Source: an uncultured Clostridia bacterium (lineage in GTDB: Bacteria > Bacillota > Clostridia > Christensenellales > Borkfalkiaceae). From it: DNA of 50,800 nt. The notes beneath the pieces are model-generated. The model worked only from the letters and a program-made list of their open reading frames with translations, ran no database searches and was not told where the DNA came from. The stretch covers positions 1 through 50,800 of the forward strand of contig CANRNP010000007.1 of NCBI GenBank assembly GCA_947632015.1, written 5' to 3'. The position numbers and the translations under genes are program-made. This document shows, in pieces, positions 24,732 through 32,409 of this stretch (positions are counted from its first letter, which is position 1; each line of letters begins with the position of its first letter).

Positions 24732-25742
24732 TCACTCCGCGCATTTTTCGGGAAATTTTTCTTTCAGATATTCATATGCGCCGACGGGGCGGGGAATATC
24801 GTATGCGCCGTAGAGGCATTCCGCGCGGATCACGGCGATCTCGGTTTCCGCGGGTTTGAGGGAAACGATCTCCTCCCACTTCAAAAAGAAACTTTCCCGA
24901 AGAGAGTTTCCCTTGAAATAGAGCCCCTCTCCATAGACGGCGAGCGTCTGTTTTGCGCACAGAAAGTTCACCGCCGAACGACCGAGCAGATAGAGCCCAG
25001 CCACCGCAATGACTGCGCCGACAGGTACGGTGAGGAAGGCGACGCCCACGCTGCCGCAGACGGCGGCTCCGCCGAGAAGCATGAAAAGAAGGGAGCGTTT
25101 GCGCTTTTTTGGGTCGGGAAGATCGAATTTTTCCAAACGGTGAAACTTTTTTTCCTGAGCCCCGTCCTTTCCGGGAAGCTCTCCGAGAAGCTCCAAGCCG
25201 CGCTTGCGGAGCACGGCGTAAAGCCGCTCCTTCCCATCCGCCTGCACGAGCACGGGGGCTTCCTCCTTCTTGGCGCGCTTCATCACATAGGAGGCGGGCA
25301 CCTCGATGAGCACGCTCCATTCCCCCTTTTCCCTCGCCCTTCTGCGAGTGCAAACGGAGAAAAGGCGGATCTTTTCGTAGGGAACGGCGGTTTTTTGCTT
25401 CCCGCCGTGGATGACGAGCGCGTCCTTTTCAAAAGTGGCGAGCGTCTCCTCGCCGATGAAAAAGCTGTCCTCGCCGTCGGCGCGTTCCAGGGCGTCCGTC
25501 TCGCGGCCGTACCACATTTCATTCCGCCGCACGGAGAGAAGTCCCGCCAGCCCGAAGAGCGCGGCGCCGCCCGCGGTCCCCGCGCATAAACTGCCGAGCA
25601 GAAGCATCCGCTCGTTGCCGAGCCCGATCATGACGAGCACGACGAGAAGCCCCACCATGCAAAGCAGGGCGATCACGATGCACGTCCAGCCGAACGCGCC
25701 CCATATTTTTCTGTGAATGCGACAGCGTTTGCTCTCTTCCAT
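24732..25742 (-). CDS. Membrane protein, paralog of the next gene product
   Basis: The start at ATG 25742 (MEESKRCRIHRKIWGAFG) is 17 bp after the XRE gene; the earlier in-frame ATG would run through it. The 336-residue protein has four transmembrane segments in two pairs, about residues 16-42 (IVIALLCMVGLLVVLVMIGL), 46-66, and around 215-255 (LLGGAAVCGSVGVAFLTVPV, VGAVIAVAGLYLLG), each followed by a PH-like soluble segment. It ends in YEYLKEKFPEKCAE, matching the neighbour's end. The repeated pair of TM hairpin plus soluble domain suggests internal duplication. Confidence 0.75.
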   Translation of the reverse strand: MEESKRCRIHRKIWGAFGWTCIVIALLCMVGLLVVLVMIGLGNERMLLLGSLCAGTAGGAALFGLAGLLSVRRNEMWYGRETDALERADGEDSFFIGEETLATFEKDALVIHGGKQKTAVPYEKIRLFSVCTRRRAREKGEWSVLIEVPASYVMKRAKKEEAPVLVQADGKERLYAVLRKRGLELLGELPGKDGAQEKKFHRLEKFDLPDPKKRKRSLLFMLLGGAAVCGSVGVAFLTVPVGAVIAVAGLYLLGRSAVNFLCAKQTLAVYGEGLYFKGNSLRESFFLKWEEIVSLKPAETEIAVIRAECLYGAYDIPRPVGAYEYLKEKFPEKCAE

Positions 25743-25759
25743 AACTTGCTGCTTCCGTG

Positions 25760-26374
25760 TTACTTTTTGATATGAATGTTCCTTCTCCACACGAAGTAGA
25801 TGAGGGTGAGCGCCTGCAACGGGATCCCGATGAGGAAGAGGAACCACAGGTTCTGCGTTCCCCCCGTGAAGGCATAGATGACGAGATAGACGCAACCGAT
25901 CACCGTCCATACCAGAACGGAGATCGACACGATGCGGATCCACTTCCAGTGCCAGATACAGCTGAAAACGAGCACGACGATGGCGGAGGCGGGCACCGCA
26001 AAGAGGAAACACAGCCACTTATAGCTGAGTTCGGGACCGACCAGCCCCAACAAGACAAAACAGCATACCGCGACCAGCCAGCACAGCCCCACCGAACAGA
26101 TCACGGTGAGAAAACGGTTGCGCCGTTTGGCACTTTTGGGAAGGACTTCCTTTTCGACATGCTCCCGCACGAGGTCGTCGAGCGACACGCCGAACAGTTC
26201 CGCGATCTGCATGAGGATGCGCACGTCGGGGATCCCGTTCCCCTGTTCCCATTTCGAGACCGATTTATCGGAATAGTTCAGCTTCTCCGCCAGCTCGAAC
26301 TGCGTCATGTTCGCAAGTTTCCTCAGCCGCGTGAGATTTTTTCCGATGGTCTCCGCTAATTTATTATCGTCCAT
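25760..26374 (-). CDS. XRE-family regulator with four membrane segments
   Basis: The 204-residue protein has a helix-turn-helix domain at residues about 7-66 (IGKNLTRLRKLANMTQFELA then NYSDKSVSKWEQG and RILMQIAELFGVSLDDL). Four hydrophobic segments follow from about residue 86, such as FLTVICSVGLCWLVAVCCFV. The HTH is cytoplasmic and tethered to the membrane. It is the first gene of the clp operon, in the position where ctsR stands in Bacillus, and is an obvious candidate regulator of it. The -10 box lies 6 nt before ATG 26374, so the message should be leaderless. Confidence 0.88.
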   Translation of the reverse strand: MDDNKLAETIGKNLTRLRKLANMTQFELAEKLNYSDKSVSKWEQGNGIPDVRILMQIAELFGVSLDDLVREHVEKEVLPKSAKRRNRFLTVICSVGLCWLVAVCCFVLLGLVGPELSYKWLCFLFAVPASAIVVLVFSCIWHWKWIRIVSISVLVWTVIGCVYLVIYAFTGGTQNLWFLFLIGIPLQALTLIYFVWRRNIHIKK

Positions 26375-26380
26375 ATCCCC

Positions 26381-26408
26381 ATTATAGCACGATTCCGAAA
26401 AAAGTCAA
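26381..26408 (-). promoter_or_regulatory. Promoter of the XRE-clpC operon, leaderless type
   Basis: On the minus strand TTGACT (26408-26403), 16-bp spacer, TATAAT (26386-26381), then GGGGAT and ATG. A start about 7 nt after the -10 box falls on the start codon itself. Confidence 0.75.
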
Positions 26409-26420
26409 CGATTCTACTGT

Positions 26421-26449
26421 GAGTAGAGTGAAATATTTGAACTCTACTC
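26421..26449. promoter_or_regulatory. Perfect 9-bp inverted repeat upstream of the XRE promoter (operator candidate)
   Basis: GAGTAGAGT (26421-26429), an 11-nt AT-rich spacer, ACTCTACTC (26441-26449). It lies 12 bp upstream of the -35 box. The dyad spacing suits a dimeric HTH protein; binding by the XRE product is inference. CtsR boxes (GGTCAAANANGGTCAAA) are absent from this region. Confidence 0.5.
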
Positions 26450-26450
26450 C

Positions 26451-26481
26451 CCGAAAACCGACCGATAGAGCGGGTTTTCGG
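26451..26481. promoter_or_regulatory. Second inverted repeat in the clp operon upstream region
   Basis: CCGAAAACC (26451-26459) and GGTTTTCGG (26473-26481) form a perfect 9-bp dyad with a 13-nt spacer, right next to the previous one. It may be a second operator or a transcript hairpin. Confidence 0.4.
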
Positions 26482-26590
26482 AAAAGTAGGTTGCATTTTG
26501 CCCCCCGCTGTTATATGATCATCTTACAGGCGCGCAGCGGCGCGCGACGGCTTTCGGCAAAGACGGCTCTCGCCGTTTTGCATACTCTCC

Positions 26591-26630
26591 AAAAAATGAG
26601 CTCCCCTGAGATCAGAGGAGCTCATTTTTT
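26591..26630. terminator. Terminator of the rubrerythrin gene
   Basis: AAAAAATGAGCTCC pairs with GGAGCTCATTTTTT across a 12-nt loop, 24 bp beyond the stop at 26654. A and T runs make it bidirectional. Confidence 0.8.
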
Positions 26631-26653
26631 TCCGATGTATTTCTTTTGTGATC

Positions 26654-27172
26654 TCAGAAGTAACGCTTCAACAGCCCTTTGAAGCCCGCGCCGTGGCGCG
26701 CTTCGTCCTTCGCCATTTCGTGAACGGTATCGTGAATGGCGTCGTAGCCGAGCTCCTTCGCCCGCTTGGCGAGCATGAGTTTTCCTTCGCAGGCGCCCGC
26801 TTCCGCCGCCGCGCGCAGTTCGAGATTCTTCTTGGTGGAATCGGTAACGACTTCGCCGAGGAGTTCGGCAAACTTGCTCGCATGCTCCGCCTCTTCGAAG
26901 GCATAGCGCTTATACGCTTCCGCGATCTCCGGATAGCCTTCCCGCTCGGCGACCCGCGCCATCGCGAGATACATGCCCACTTCGCAGCATTCGCCCTGGA
27001 AGTTCGCACGGAGCCCGTCCATCACCTCTTTATCTTCCACCACACCGTCGCCGACATGATGCTCGCAGGCAAACTTCGCCTCTTCGACGGGGACGAATTT
27101 CGTTGCCTTGCAAACGGGGCAGACCTCAACATCATCTGCGACGATCTCGCCGCAAACCGCACATCTTTTCAT
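26654..27172 (-). CDS. rbr: Reverse rubrerythrin (N-terminal rubredoxin domain)
   Basis: The 172-residue protein starts with a rubredoxin-type iron site (MKRCAVCG ... CPVCK, Cys4/7 and 18/21) followed by a ferritin-like di-iron domain (residues about 45-170, with [27 protein letters not shown] and [14 protein letters not shown] supplying the Glu/His ligands). The domain order is that of clostridial reverse rubrerythrin, an NAD(P)H-linked peroxidase/oxygen reductase in anaerobes. The upstream promoter and terminator make a single-gene unit. Confidence 0.95.
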   Translation of the reverse strand: MKRCAVCGEIVADDVEVCPVCKATKFVPVEEAKFACEHHVGDGVVEDKEVMDGLRANFQGECCEVGMYLAMARVAEREGYPEIAEAYKRYAFEEAEHASKFAELLGEVVTDSTKKNLELRAAAEAGACEGKLMLAKRAKELGYDAIHDTVHEMAKDEARHGAGFKGLLKRYF

Positions 27173-27204
27173 TTTTCTTTTTCCTCCATAAAGATTTCGC
27201 CCGT

Positions 27205-27233
27205 ATTATATCACAACGTTTTCGGGTTTTCAA
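27205..27233 (-). promoter_or_regulatory. Predicted sigma-A promoter of reverse rubrerythrin
   Basis: TTGAAA (27233-27228), 17-bp spacer, TATAAT (27210-27205) on the minus strand; the leader carries GGAGG. It lies between this gene and the upstream HAD gene, which ends at 27256. Confidence 0.75.
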
Positions 27234-27255
27234 GAAGATTTGCGAAAAATATTTT

Positions 27256-27897
27256 TCAGACTTGCAAAATTTTTCCGAGCTCCTGAAAACTGCCCGCGAA
27301 TTCGCGCGCGCCCGCCGCCGCGAGCTGCTCCCTGCTGCGGTACCCCCACAGCGCCGCGACCTGGCGCATGCCCGCGTTTTTTGCCGTTTGCACGTCCGTT
27401 TCGCCGTCGCCGACAAAGACGCAGTCTTTGAGCGAGACCCTCAGGCGGAACGCCGCATAGCGCGCGAGCGACGGATCGGGCTTTATGGGGAACATGCCGC
27501 TGTCCCCTCCCGCGAAATCGAAAAATCCTTCGGGGAAGAAGTGCGAAAGGCACCCAAGCGTTGCCGCCTGCGGCTTGTTCGTGATGACGGCGAGCAAAAA
27601 GCCCGCCTCTTTGAGCGCTTTCAATACCTCCATTTCGCGGGGATAGAGCGACGTGCGGGAATGATCGCTTGCGGAAAAACTTTGCAAAAAGCTCTCGTAG
27701 CATTCCTCCGCGTTCGTTGCGCCCGCGGGAAGCGCCCGCGCGACGAGCATTTTCGCCCCGTCTCCCACATATGCCTTCGTCTGCTCTTCGGAAATTTCGG
27801 GATACCCGTGCGCGGCGAGCATGCGGTTGACGTGATAGCGAATATCCCCAAGCGTATTGCACAGCGTGCCGTCGAGGTCGAAAAAAACCGCTTTCAT
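27256..27897 (-). CDS. HAD-family phosphatase, phosphoglycolate phosphatase-like
   Basis: ATG 27897 overlaps the argS stop by one base (TGATG); a GTG one codon earlier is the alternative. The 213-residue protein has FDLDGTLCNTLGDI (catalytic aspartates), AVITNKPQ (motif II Thr) and GDGETDVQTAKNAGM (motif IV). It is in the Gph/PGP class of HAD hydrolases, so a sugar or glycolate phosphatase. Tight coupling to argS says little about the substrate. It ends about 80 bp before the rubrerythrin start. Confidence 0.9.
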   Translation of the reverse strand: MKAVFFDLDGTLCNTLGDIRYHVNRMLAAHGYPEISEEQTKAYVGDGAKMLVARALPAGATNAEECYESFLQSFSASDHSRTSLYPREMEVLKALKEAGFLLAVITNKPQAATLGCLSHFFPEGFFDFAGGDSGMFPIKPDPSLARYAAFRLRVSLKDCVFVGDGETDVQTAKNAGMRQVAALWGYRSREQLAAAGAREFAGSFQELGKILQV

Positions 27898-29579
27898 CAC
27901 ATCTTCTCCGGCACGCCGATGCCGAGCAGGGTAAGCGCGTTGGTGAGCACGGTGAGCGTCGCTCCCGTGAGGCGCAGACGGAAGCGCCTGCTCTCCTCGC
28001 TCTCCGCCTGTAAAATTTTACAATCGAAGTAGAACTTGTTGAATTTTTGCGCAACGTCCACACAAAAACGCGCCACAAGGCTGGGTTCGTACTTCTCCGC
28101 CGCCGCCTTCACCGTATCCGGGAATTCGGCGATCGCCTTGATGAGGTCGGACTCCTGCGCGTTCGGGGAGAGGACCGCGGCGTTCTCCCAGCCGGGCTCC
28201 GCTTTGGCGAGCACGGAGGAAGCGCGCGCGCAGGTGTACTGCACATAGACGCTCGTTTCCCCGTCGAAATTGAGCGCTTTCTCGTAGGAAAAGACAATAT
28301 CTTTGATCTTGTTGTTGTAGAGCGCGCCGAACACGACCGCTCCCACGCCCACCTTTTCGGCGACTTCTTCCTTGTTTTCGAGCGCGGGGTTCTTTTCGGT
28401 GACAACGCCAAGCGCCTTTTCGACGCAACGGTCGATCACGTCTTCGAGCCAGACGACCTTCCCCTGCCGCGTGGACATTGCGCCGTCCTCCAAGGAGACC
28501 ATGCCGTAGGCGACGTGCACCATGTCCTTCGCCCATTCCTTTCCCATGAGTTCGAGAACTTTGAAAAGCTGCTTGAAGTGCAGATTTTGCTGGTAAGCGA
28601 CAACGTAGAGGCATTTCTCGAAATCGTACGTCTGTTTGCGGTAGAACGCCGCGGCGAGATCGCGGGTGCCGTAGAGGGAAGCCCCGTCCGACCGCAAAAC
28701 GATGAAGGGCGGCATGCCGTAGGGTTCGAGGTCGACGACTTGCGCCCCGCGGCTCTCGACGAGCAGTCCCTTCTCCTTCAATTCGTCGATGACGGGTCCC
28801 ATTTTGTCGATATAAAAGCTCTCGCCCGCATAGCTGTCAAAGGTGACGTGCAATCTGCCGTATATTTTGCGGACGTATTCGAGGGTGAGCTCTTTGAAGC
28901 GGGCGAACAGCCCCACCGCCTCTTCGTCGCCCTGCTCGATGAGACGGAAATATTCGCGCGCCTCTGCCTCCATCTCCTCCGTCGCCTCACTGTTGAAGCG
29001 TACATACAGCTCGTTGATCGCATGGATCCCCCGCGCCTGCACGTCGGCTTCGTTTCCCCAGCGCTTATAGGCGCAGATGAGTTTGCCGAATTGCGTGCCG
29101 TAATCGCCGAGGTGGTTGATCCCCACCGCTCTGTATCCCAGGAAGGAAAAGATGCGGTAGAGCGCGCCGCCGAGCACGGTGGTGGAAAGGTGCCCGATAT
29201 GGAAGGGCTTGGCGATGTTCACCGAGGAATAATCGATGCAGACCGTTTTGCCCGCGCCGAACGCAGAAGAGCCGTAGCGCGCCCCTTCCTCTGCGATGCG
29301 GGCAAGGGTCTCTCCGGCGAGCCCCTTTGCGTTCACTTTGAAATTGAGATACCCGTTCACGGCAAACGCCCCGGAGATCACTTCGTCCGCGGGGTATTTC
29401 GCGGCGAGCTCTTCGGCGATGCGGGCGGGCGGTTTGCGCATGAGTTTTGCAAATTTGAAACAGGGGAGCGCGTAATCTCCCAAAGAAGTATCGGGCGGGA
29501 CGGTGATGCTCTCCGCGATCTCCGCCGCCGTCATTCCCTCGATGGGCAAACGCTCTGCGATATAGGCTCTGTAATCCAT
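27897..29579 (-). CDS. argS: Arginine--tRNA ligase
   Basis: The start ATG 29579 (MDYRAYIAERLPIEG) follows GGAAAAGG; the longer frame runs into the promoter. 560 residues. The N-terminal additional domain (Add-1), the class I motif FHIGHLSTT (HIGH), a KMSKS-like GAMSTRQGK, and the C-terminal DALR anticodon domain (ARASSVLAKAEPGW ... LTLLGIGVPEKM) are all present. It charges tRNA-Arg. It is divergent from ychF over 159 bp with back-to-back promoters. Confidence 0.96.
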   Translation of the reverse strand: MDYRAYIAERLPIEGMTAAEIAESITVPPDTSLGDYALPCFKFAKLMRKPPARIAEELAAKYPADEVISGAFAVNGYLNFKVNAKGLAGETLARIAEEGARYGSSAFGAGKTVCIDYSSVNIAKPFHIGHLSTTVLGGALYRIFSFLGYRAVGINHLGDYGTQFGKLICAYKRWGNEADVQARGIHAINELYVRFNSEATEEMEAEAREYFRLIEQGDEEAVGLFARFKELTLEYVRKIYGRLHVTFDSYAGESFYIDKMGPVIDELKEKGLLVESRGAQVVDLEPYGMPPFIVLRSDGASLYGTRDLAAAFYRKQTYDFEKCLYVVAYQQNLHFKQLFKVLELMGKEWAKDMVHVAYGMVSLEDGAMSTRQGKVVWLEDVIDRCVEKALGVVTEKNPALENKEEVAEKVGVGAVVFGALYNNKIKDIVFSYEKALNFDGETSVYVQYTCARASSVLAKAEPGWENAAVLSPNAQESDLIKAIAEFPDTVKAAAEKYEPSLVARFCVDVAQKFNKFYFDCKILQAESEESRRFRLRLTGATLTVLTNALTLLGIGVPEKM

Positions 29580-29599
29580 AACTTTTTTCCTTTTCCGCC

Positions 29600-29628
29600 A
29601 TTCTACCATATTTTTGCGATTTAAGCAA
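29600..29628 (-). promoter_or_regulatory. Predicted sigma-A promoter of argS
   Basis: TTGCTT (29628-29623), 17-bp spacer, TAGAAT (29605-29600) on the minus strand, 20 nt before ATG 29579. Confidence 0.65.
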
Positions 29629-29637
29629 CCGAAAGAG

Positions 29638-29666
29638 TTGAAGTTTGCGGGGAAATGTTTTATAAT
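29638..29666 (+). promoter_or_regulatory. Predicted sigma-A promoter of ychF
   Basis: TTGAAG (29638-29643), 17-bp spacer, TATAAT (29661-29666), facing right. The leader has AAGGAG before ATG 29739. Confidence 0.75.
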
Positions 29667-29738
29667 GGTTCCGATACCTGAAAACGAAAAAGTTTCGCCG
29701 CGCGTTTGCCGTGTGCCGCGGCTCATAAGGAGAAAAAG

Positions 29739-30839
29739 ATGAAATTAGGCGTAGTAGGGCTTCCGAACGTCGGAAAATCCACACTTTTCAACGCGATCAC
29801 CCATGCCGGCGCGGAAGCGGCAAACTATCCCTTCTGCACGATCGAACCCAACGTTGGGGTCGTCGCCGTGCCCGACGAGCGGCTCGATAAGCTCGCCGCC
29901 CTCTATAACAGCAAAAAAATAACCCCCGCCGTCGTCGAATTCGTAGATATCGCGGGACTCGTCAAGGGCGCCAGCCGCGGCGAGGGCTTGGGCAACAAAT
30001 TCCTCTCCCATATCCGCGAAGTGGACGCCATCGTGCACGTCGTGCGCTGTTTCGAGGACGAAAACGTGACCCACGTCGAAAATTCCGTCGATCCCGTCCG
30101 CGACATTGAAACGATCAATTTGGAGCTCATCCTCGCCGACATCGAAGCGGTACAGAAAAAGCAGGACCGCATCCGCAGCGCGGCGCGAGGGGGCGCGGAT
30201 AAAAACGCCGCGGCGGAATACGCCTTCCTCGAAAAACTGCTCCCCCACCTCGAAGCGGAAAGGCCCGCGGGGAGCTATCCCTGCACCGAGGAAGAGCGCC
30301 CCATGCTCGACAATTTGTTCTTGCTCTCCGCAAAACCCGTCATCTACTGCGCGAACATCGCCGAAAAGGATATGGGCGAAAACGAGGATGATATTCCCTA
30401 CGTCGTAAAGGTAAAGGAATACGCGCAAAAACACGGCGCGGGCGTGATCGTCGTGTGCGCCAAGACGGAGGACGAGCTCGCCCAAATGGACGAGGAGGAC
30501 CGGGCGATGTTCCTCGAAGAATTCGGCTTGAAGGAGAGCGGACTTAGCAAGCTCATCAAGGCGAGCTATTCCCTCTTGGGGCTCATATCCTACCTCACCG
30601 CGGGGGAAAAAGAGACGCGGGCGTGGACGATCGTCAAGGGTACGAAGGCGCCGCAAGCCGCGGGGAAGATCCATACCGACTTCGAAAAGGGATTTATCCG
30701 CGCGGAAGTCGTCGAATGGGAGACGCTCCTCGAATGCGGAGGACTTGCCGGCGCGCGCGAAAAAGGCAAAGTGCGCTCCGAGGGCAAGGACTATGTGATG
30801 AAAGACGGCGACGTGGTGCTATTTCGGTTTAACGTGTGA
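29739..30839 (+). CDS. ychF: Redox-regulated ATPase/GTPase YchF
   Basis: The 366-residue Obg-family P-loop protein begins [19 protein letters not shown] (G1), with a D-I-A-G-L G3 switch at [20 protein letters not shown] and a C-terminal TGS domain ([20 protein letters not shown] ... [11 protein letters not shown]). YchF hydrolyses ATP and binds ribosomes. ATG 29739 with AAGGAG is preferred over an upstream in-frame ATG. It is single, followed by a repeat-filled 740-bp gap. Confidence 0.96.
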   Translation: MKLGVVGLPNVGKSTLFNAITHAGAEAANYPFCTIEPNVGVVAVPDERLDKLAALYNSKKITPAVVEFVDIAGLVKGASRGEGLGNKFLSHIREVDAIVHVVRCFEDENVTHVENSVDPVRDIETINLELILADIEAVQKKQDRIRSAARGGADKNAAAEYAFLEKLLPHLEAERPAGSYPCTEEERPMLDNLFLLSAKPVIYCANIAEKDMGENEDDIPYVVKVKEYAQKHGAGVIVVCAKTEDELAQMDEEDRAMFLEEFGLKESGLSKLIKASYSLLGLISYLTAGEKETRAWTIVKGTKAPQAAGKIHTDFEKGFIRAEVVEWETLLECGGLAGAREKGKVRSEGKDYVMKDGDVVLFRFNV

Positions 30840-30914
30840 AGCGTTCACGGGAAATCTTTTGCTTCGCAAAATCTTTTCCGCGAGGAAACGTGCTTTTACG
30901 GTTTAACCTTTTTG

Positions 30915-30963
30915 TTCTCTCATTCGTTTCATCGGGCAAGAAGCCGCAAGTATGCGGCAAATT
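30915..30963 (+). repeat. 49-bp repeat, inverted copy of 4389-4437
   Basis: It matches the reverse complement of 4389-4437 at 47 of 49 bases. It contains the inverted repeat gccgcaagtatgcggc. It starts the long repeat tract between ychF and the small gene at 31582. Confidence 0.8.
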
Positions 30964-31010
30964 GTGGCGTGCAGCGAAGAAGCGTGGTTCTTCTCGCGCC
31001 GCGAATCTAG

Positions 31011-31035
31011 CTCTCCCCCGCTCTGCGGGGGAGAG
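31011..31035. repeat. Perfect hairpin in the repeat tract
   Basis: CTCTCCCCCGC-tct-GCGGGGGAGAG has an 11-bp perfect stem and 3-nt loop. It stands between the 49-bp repeat and the copy of the core repeat. Confidence 0.7.
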
Positions 31036-31043
31036 GTTCCAAA

Positions 31044-31090
31044 TCCGTCACCCTGAACGGAGCGAAGCGAAGTTGAAGGGTTGCCGCAGT
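31044..31090 (+). repeat. Interspersed mosaic repeat, core module copy
   Basis: The stretch caccctgaacggagcgaag to gccgcagt matches the core in copy 1 (4207-4250, reverse complement) with one difference in 44 bases. Confidence 0.8.
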
Positions 31091-31093
31091 GTT

Positions 31094-31149
31094 TTCTTGG
31101 CGCCTCCTTTGAGGAGGAGCTGTCGAGGCGTTAGCCGAGACTGAGGTGG
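31094..31149 (+). repeat. GGCGCC-type short repeat with stem-loop
   Basis: tcttggcgcctcctttgaggaggagctgtc resembles the end of the window (50772-50800). CTCCTTTGAGGAG forms a hairpin. The element continues as gccgagactgagg. Repeats of this form are scattered in many gut Clostridia (background knowledge). Confidence 0.65.
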
Positions 31150-31398
31150 TGGCATTATGTCACCCTGCCCCGCCCGCGCGTCGCAACAAAGCGGTCTTTG
31201 GAAGCGACTGTCTTTCGCCAGCCGCTATCCTTTCACCGCTTTTGTGCGGCGGTAGCGTCCGCCGCACCCCGCCTCGCCACCGCTCGGCTGTCACGGCACA
31301 GTTCACAGCCCGCAGGGCTGTTGAACAGAATTGTGCCGTTCCACCTTTTCCCAAAAAATCTTGCTACGCAATCTTTTTTGGGATCATTTTGGAAAGGC
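31150..31398. other. Non-coding stretch between repeat copies, hairpin-rich
   Basis: No frame with protein character was found. It holds an imperfect stem ACGGCACAGTTC paired with GAATTGTGCCGT around 31290-31345, enclosing GCCCGCAGGGC, and a paired A-run/T-run around 31348-31382. The tract resembles decayed repeat elements. Confidence 0.5.
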
Positions 31399-31494
31399 GG
31401 AACGAGGAGCAAAGTTCCGAAGTAGCCGCCGAGCGTTCTCAATTCGTCACCCTGAACGGAGCGAAGCGAAGTCGAAGTGTCGCCGCAGTCTTAA
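31399..31494 (+). repeat. Interspersed mosaic repeat, two-module copy
   Basis: aacgaggagcaaag, gtagccgccgagcgttctc and caccctgaacggagcgaag follow in the same order as the reverse complement of 4207-4338, with small differences. This is the closest relative of copy 1. Confidence 0.8.
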
Positions 31495-31539
31495 CGCTAT
31501 GCCGCCCATTTTCTCGAAACGTATCATAATTGTAAAATT

Positions 31540-31569
31540 GCCGCCCGCGGACGTTCGTCCGCGGGCGGC
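31540..31569. terminator. Perfect hairpin after the 47-residue gene
   Basis: GCCGCCCGCGGACG and CGTCCGCGGGCGGC form a perfect stem with a 2-nt loop, 12 bp from the stop codon of the small gene at 31582. On the minus strand the following T-rich run is weak. Confidence 0.6.
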
Positions 31570-31581
31570 TCTCTTTTCTCT

Positions 31582-31725
31582 TTACGATTCGCTCGACGAG
31601 GCAATGTTGTCCTCATCGGGCTCGGCGGCGTCGGGCAAGATCATACAGTAGCGCGGATTGTGCGCATAGCCCGTGTTATCCCGTTCGCCCTTCCCGCTGT
31701 TGTTGCGTTTGACTTTCTTCGGCAT
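31582..31725 (-). CDS. Small hydrophilic protein, 47 residues, unknown
   Basis: The start ATG 31725 has a strong GGGGAGGGGG upstream and a stop TAA at 31582. The peptide begins MPKKVKRNNSGKGERDNTG, continues YAHNPRYCMILPDAAEPDED and ends SSSES: a basic head, an acidic tail and one cysteine. It is charged, non-membrane and without recognised domain. Its position beside the spore-coat-like genes suggests, but does not show, a sporulation role. A terminator-like hairpin follows, which supports a real gene. Confidence 0.6.
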   Translation of the reverse strand: MPKKVKRNNSGKGERDNTGYAHNPRYCMILPDAAEPDEDNIASSSES

Positions 31726-31786
31726 ATCCCCCCTCCCCTTTCAGTATGCGAAAAAGAAAAGAGGGTATGCGTACCCCCTTCCCTAC

Positions 31787-31816
31787 CCCTCCCCCGCGCG
31801 TTCGCGCGGGGGAGGG
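31787..31816. repeat. Perfect 14-bp-stem hairpin
   Basis: CCCTCCCCCGCGCG-tt-CGCGCGGGGGAGGG borders the 131-bp tandem repeat. The stem plus ggcaag extension resembles the hairpins at 4522-4541, so it appears to be part of the same repeat group. Confidence 0.7.
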
Positions 31817-31827
31817 CAAGAATAAGC

Positions 31828-32111
31828 GCCGTATTGCGCCGCTTATGGGACAACGCAACAGCCACTTGCTCGTCTCAAAAGCAAGCAAGACAAGAAGCGC
31901 GAGGCTTTCCGAAGGGAGTGTACTCGGTCGTACATGACCGAGGAAAACGCAGCGCGACGCCGTATTGCGCCGCTTATGGGACAACACAACAGCCACTTGC
32001 TCGTCTCAAAAGCAAGCAAGACAAGAAGCGCGAGGCTTTCCGAAGGGAGTGTACTCGGTCGTACATGACCGAGGAAAACGCAGCGCGACGCCGTATTGCG
32101 CCGCTTATGGG
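31828..32111 (+). repeat. 131-bp tandem repeat, two full copies and a 22-bp third start
   Basis: Copies at 31828-31958 and 31959-32089 differ at a single base by eye; 32090-32111 starts a third. Each unit contains a palindrome CTCGGTC-gtacat-GACCGAG and a cttgctcgtctcaaaagcaag segment. No frame is conserved. It ends 8 bp from the stop of the coat-like gene (32119). Near-identity suggests a recent duplication or an assembly artefact. Confidence 0.9.
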
Positions 32112-32118
32112 GCGAGCC

Positions 32119-32409
32119 TCATTGCGCGATCTGCTTTTGGACTTTGGAGAACGTCTCCGTCTTTTGGTCGATGAGCATCTTTTCGGCGGGCATCACCTGA
32201 TAGTACCCGCGCGCAAGCATCTGTTCGAAAACATTGAACTGCGTTTCCGCGCTCGAAGTGTAATTCTTCAAGATCTCCTTGCGGAAGGGCTTACAGCTCC
32301 CCTCCGTGAGCGCGACCGAATAGTAGCTCAAAAGCAGCTTTTCGGTATCGAGCATATCTTGCAGGGCGTCTTTCTCGTTGAGGGTGGTATCCTGTTTGCT
32401 TTGTTTCAT
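32119..32409 (-). CDS. Spore coat CotF-like protein
   Basis: The 96-residue protein has the CotF pattern: LNEKDALQDMLDTEKLLLSYYSVALTEG with SCKPFRKEILKNYTSSAETQ and a helix ending MLARGYYQVMPAEKM. Coat F-domain proteins are small helical coat or ferritin-like proteins of Bacillota spores. ATG 32409 overlaps the upstream partner gene by 4 bp (ATGA), so the two are made together. It ends 7 bp from the tandem repeat. Confidence 0.82.
   Translation of the reverse strand: MKQSKQDTTLNEKDALQDMLDTEKLLLSYYSVALTEGSCKPFRKEILKNYTSSAETQFNVFEQMLARGYYQVMPAEKMLIDQKTETFSKVQKQIAQ

Noticed and set aside
28047..29624. A 525-codon + strand frame opposite argS
   Set aside because: It is the mirror of argS with no recognisable domain.
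31828..32111. CRISPR array at the 131-bp tandem repeat
   Set aside because: The repeats are directly adjacent with no spacers, and no cas genes are present.
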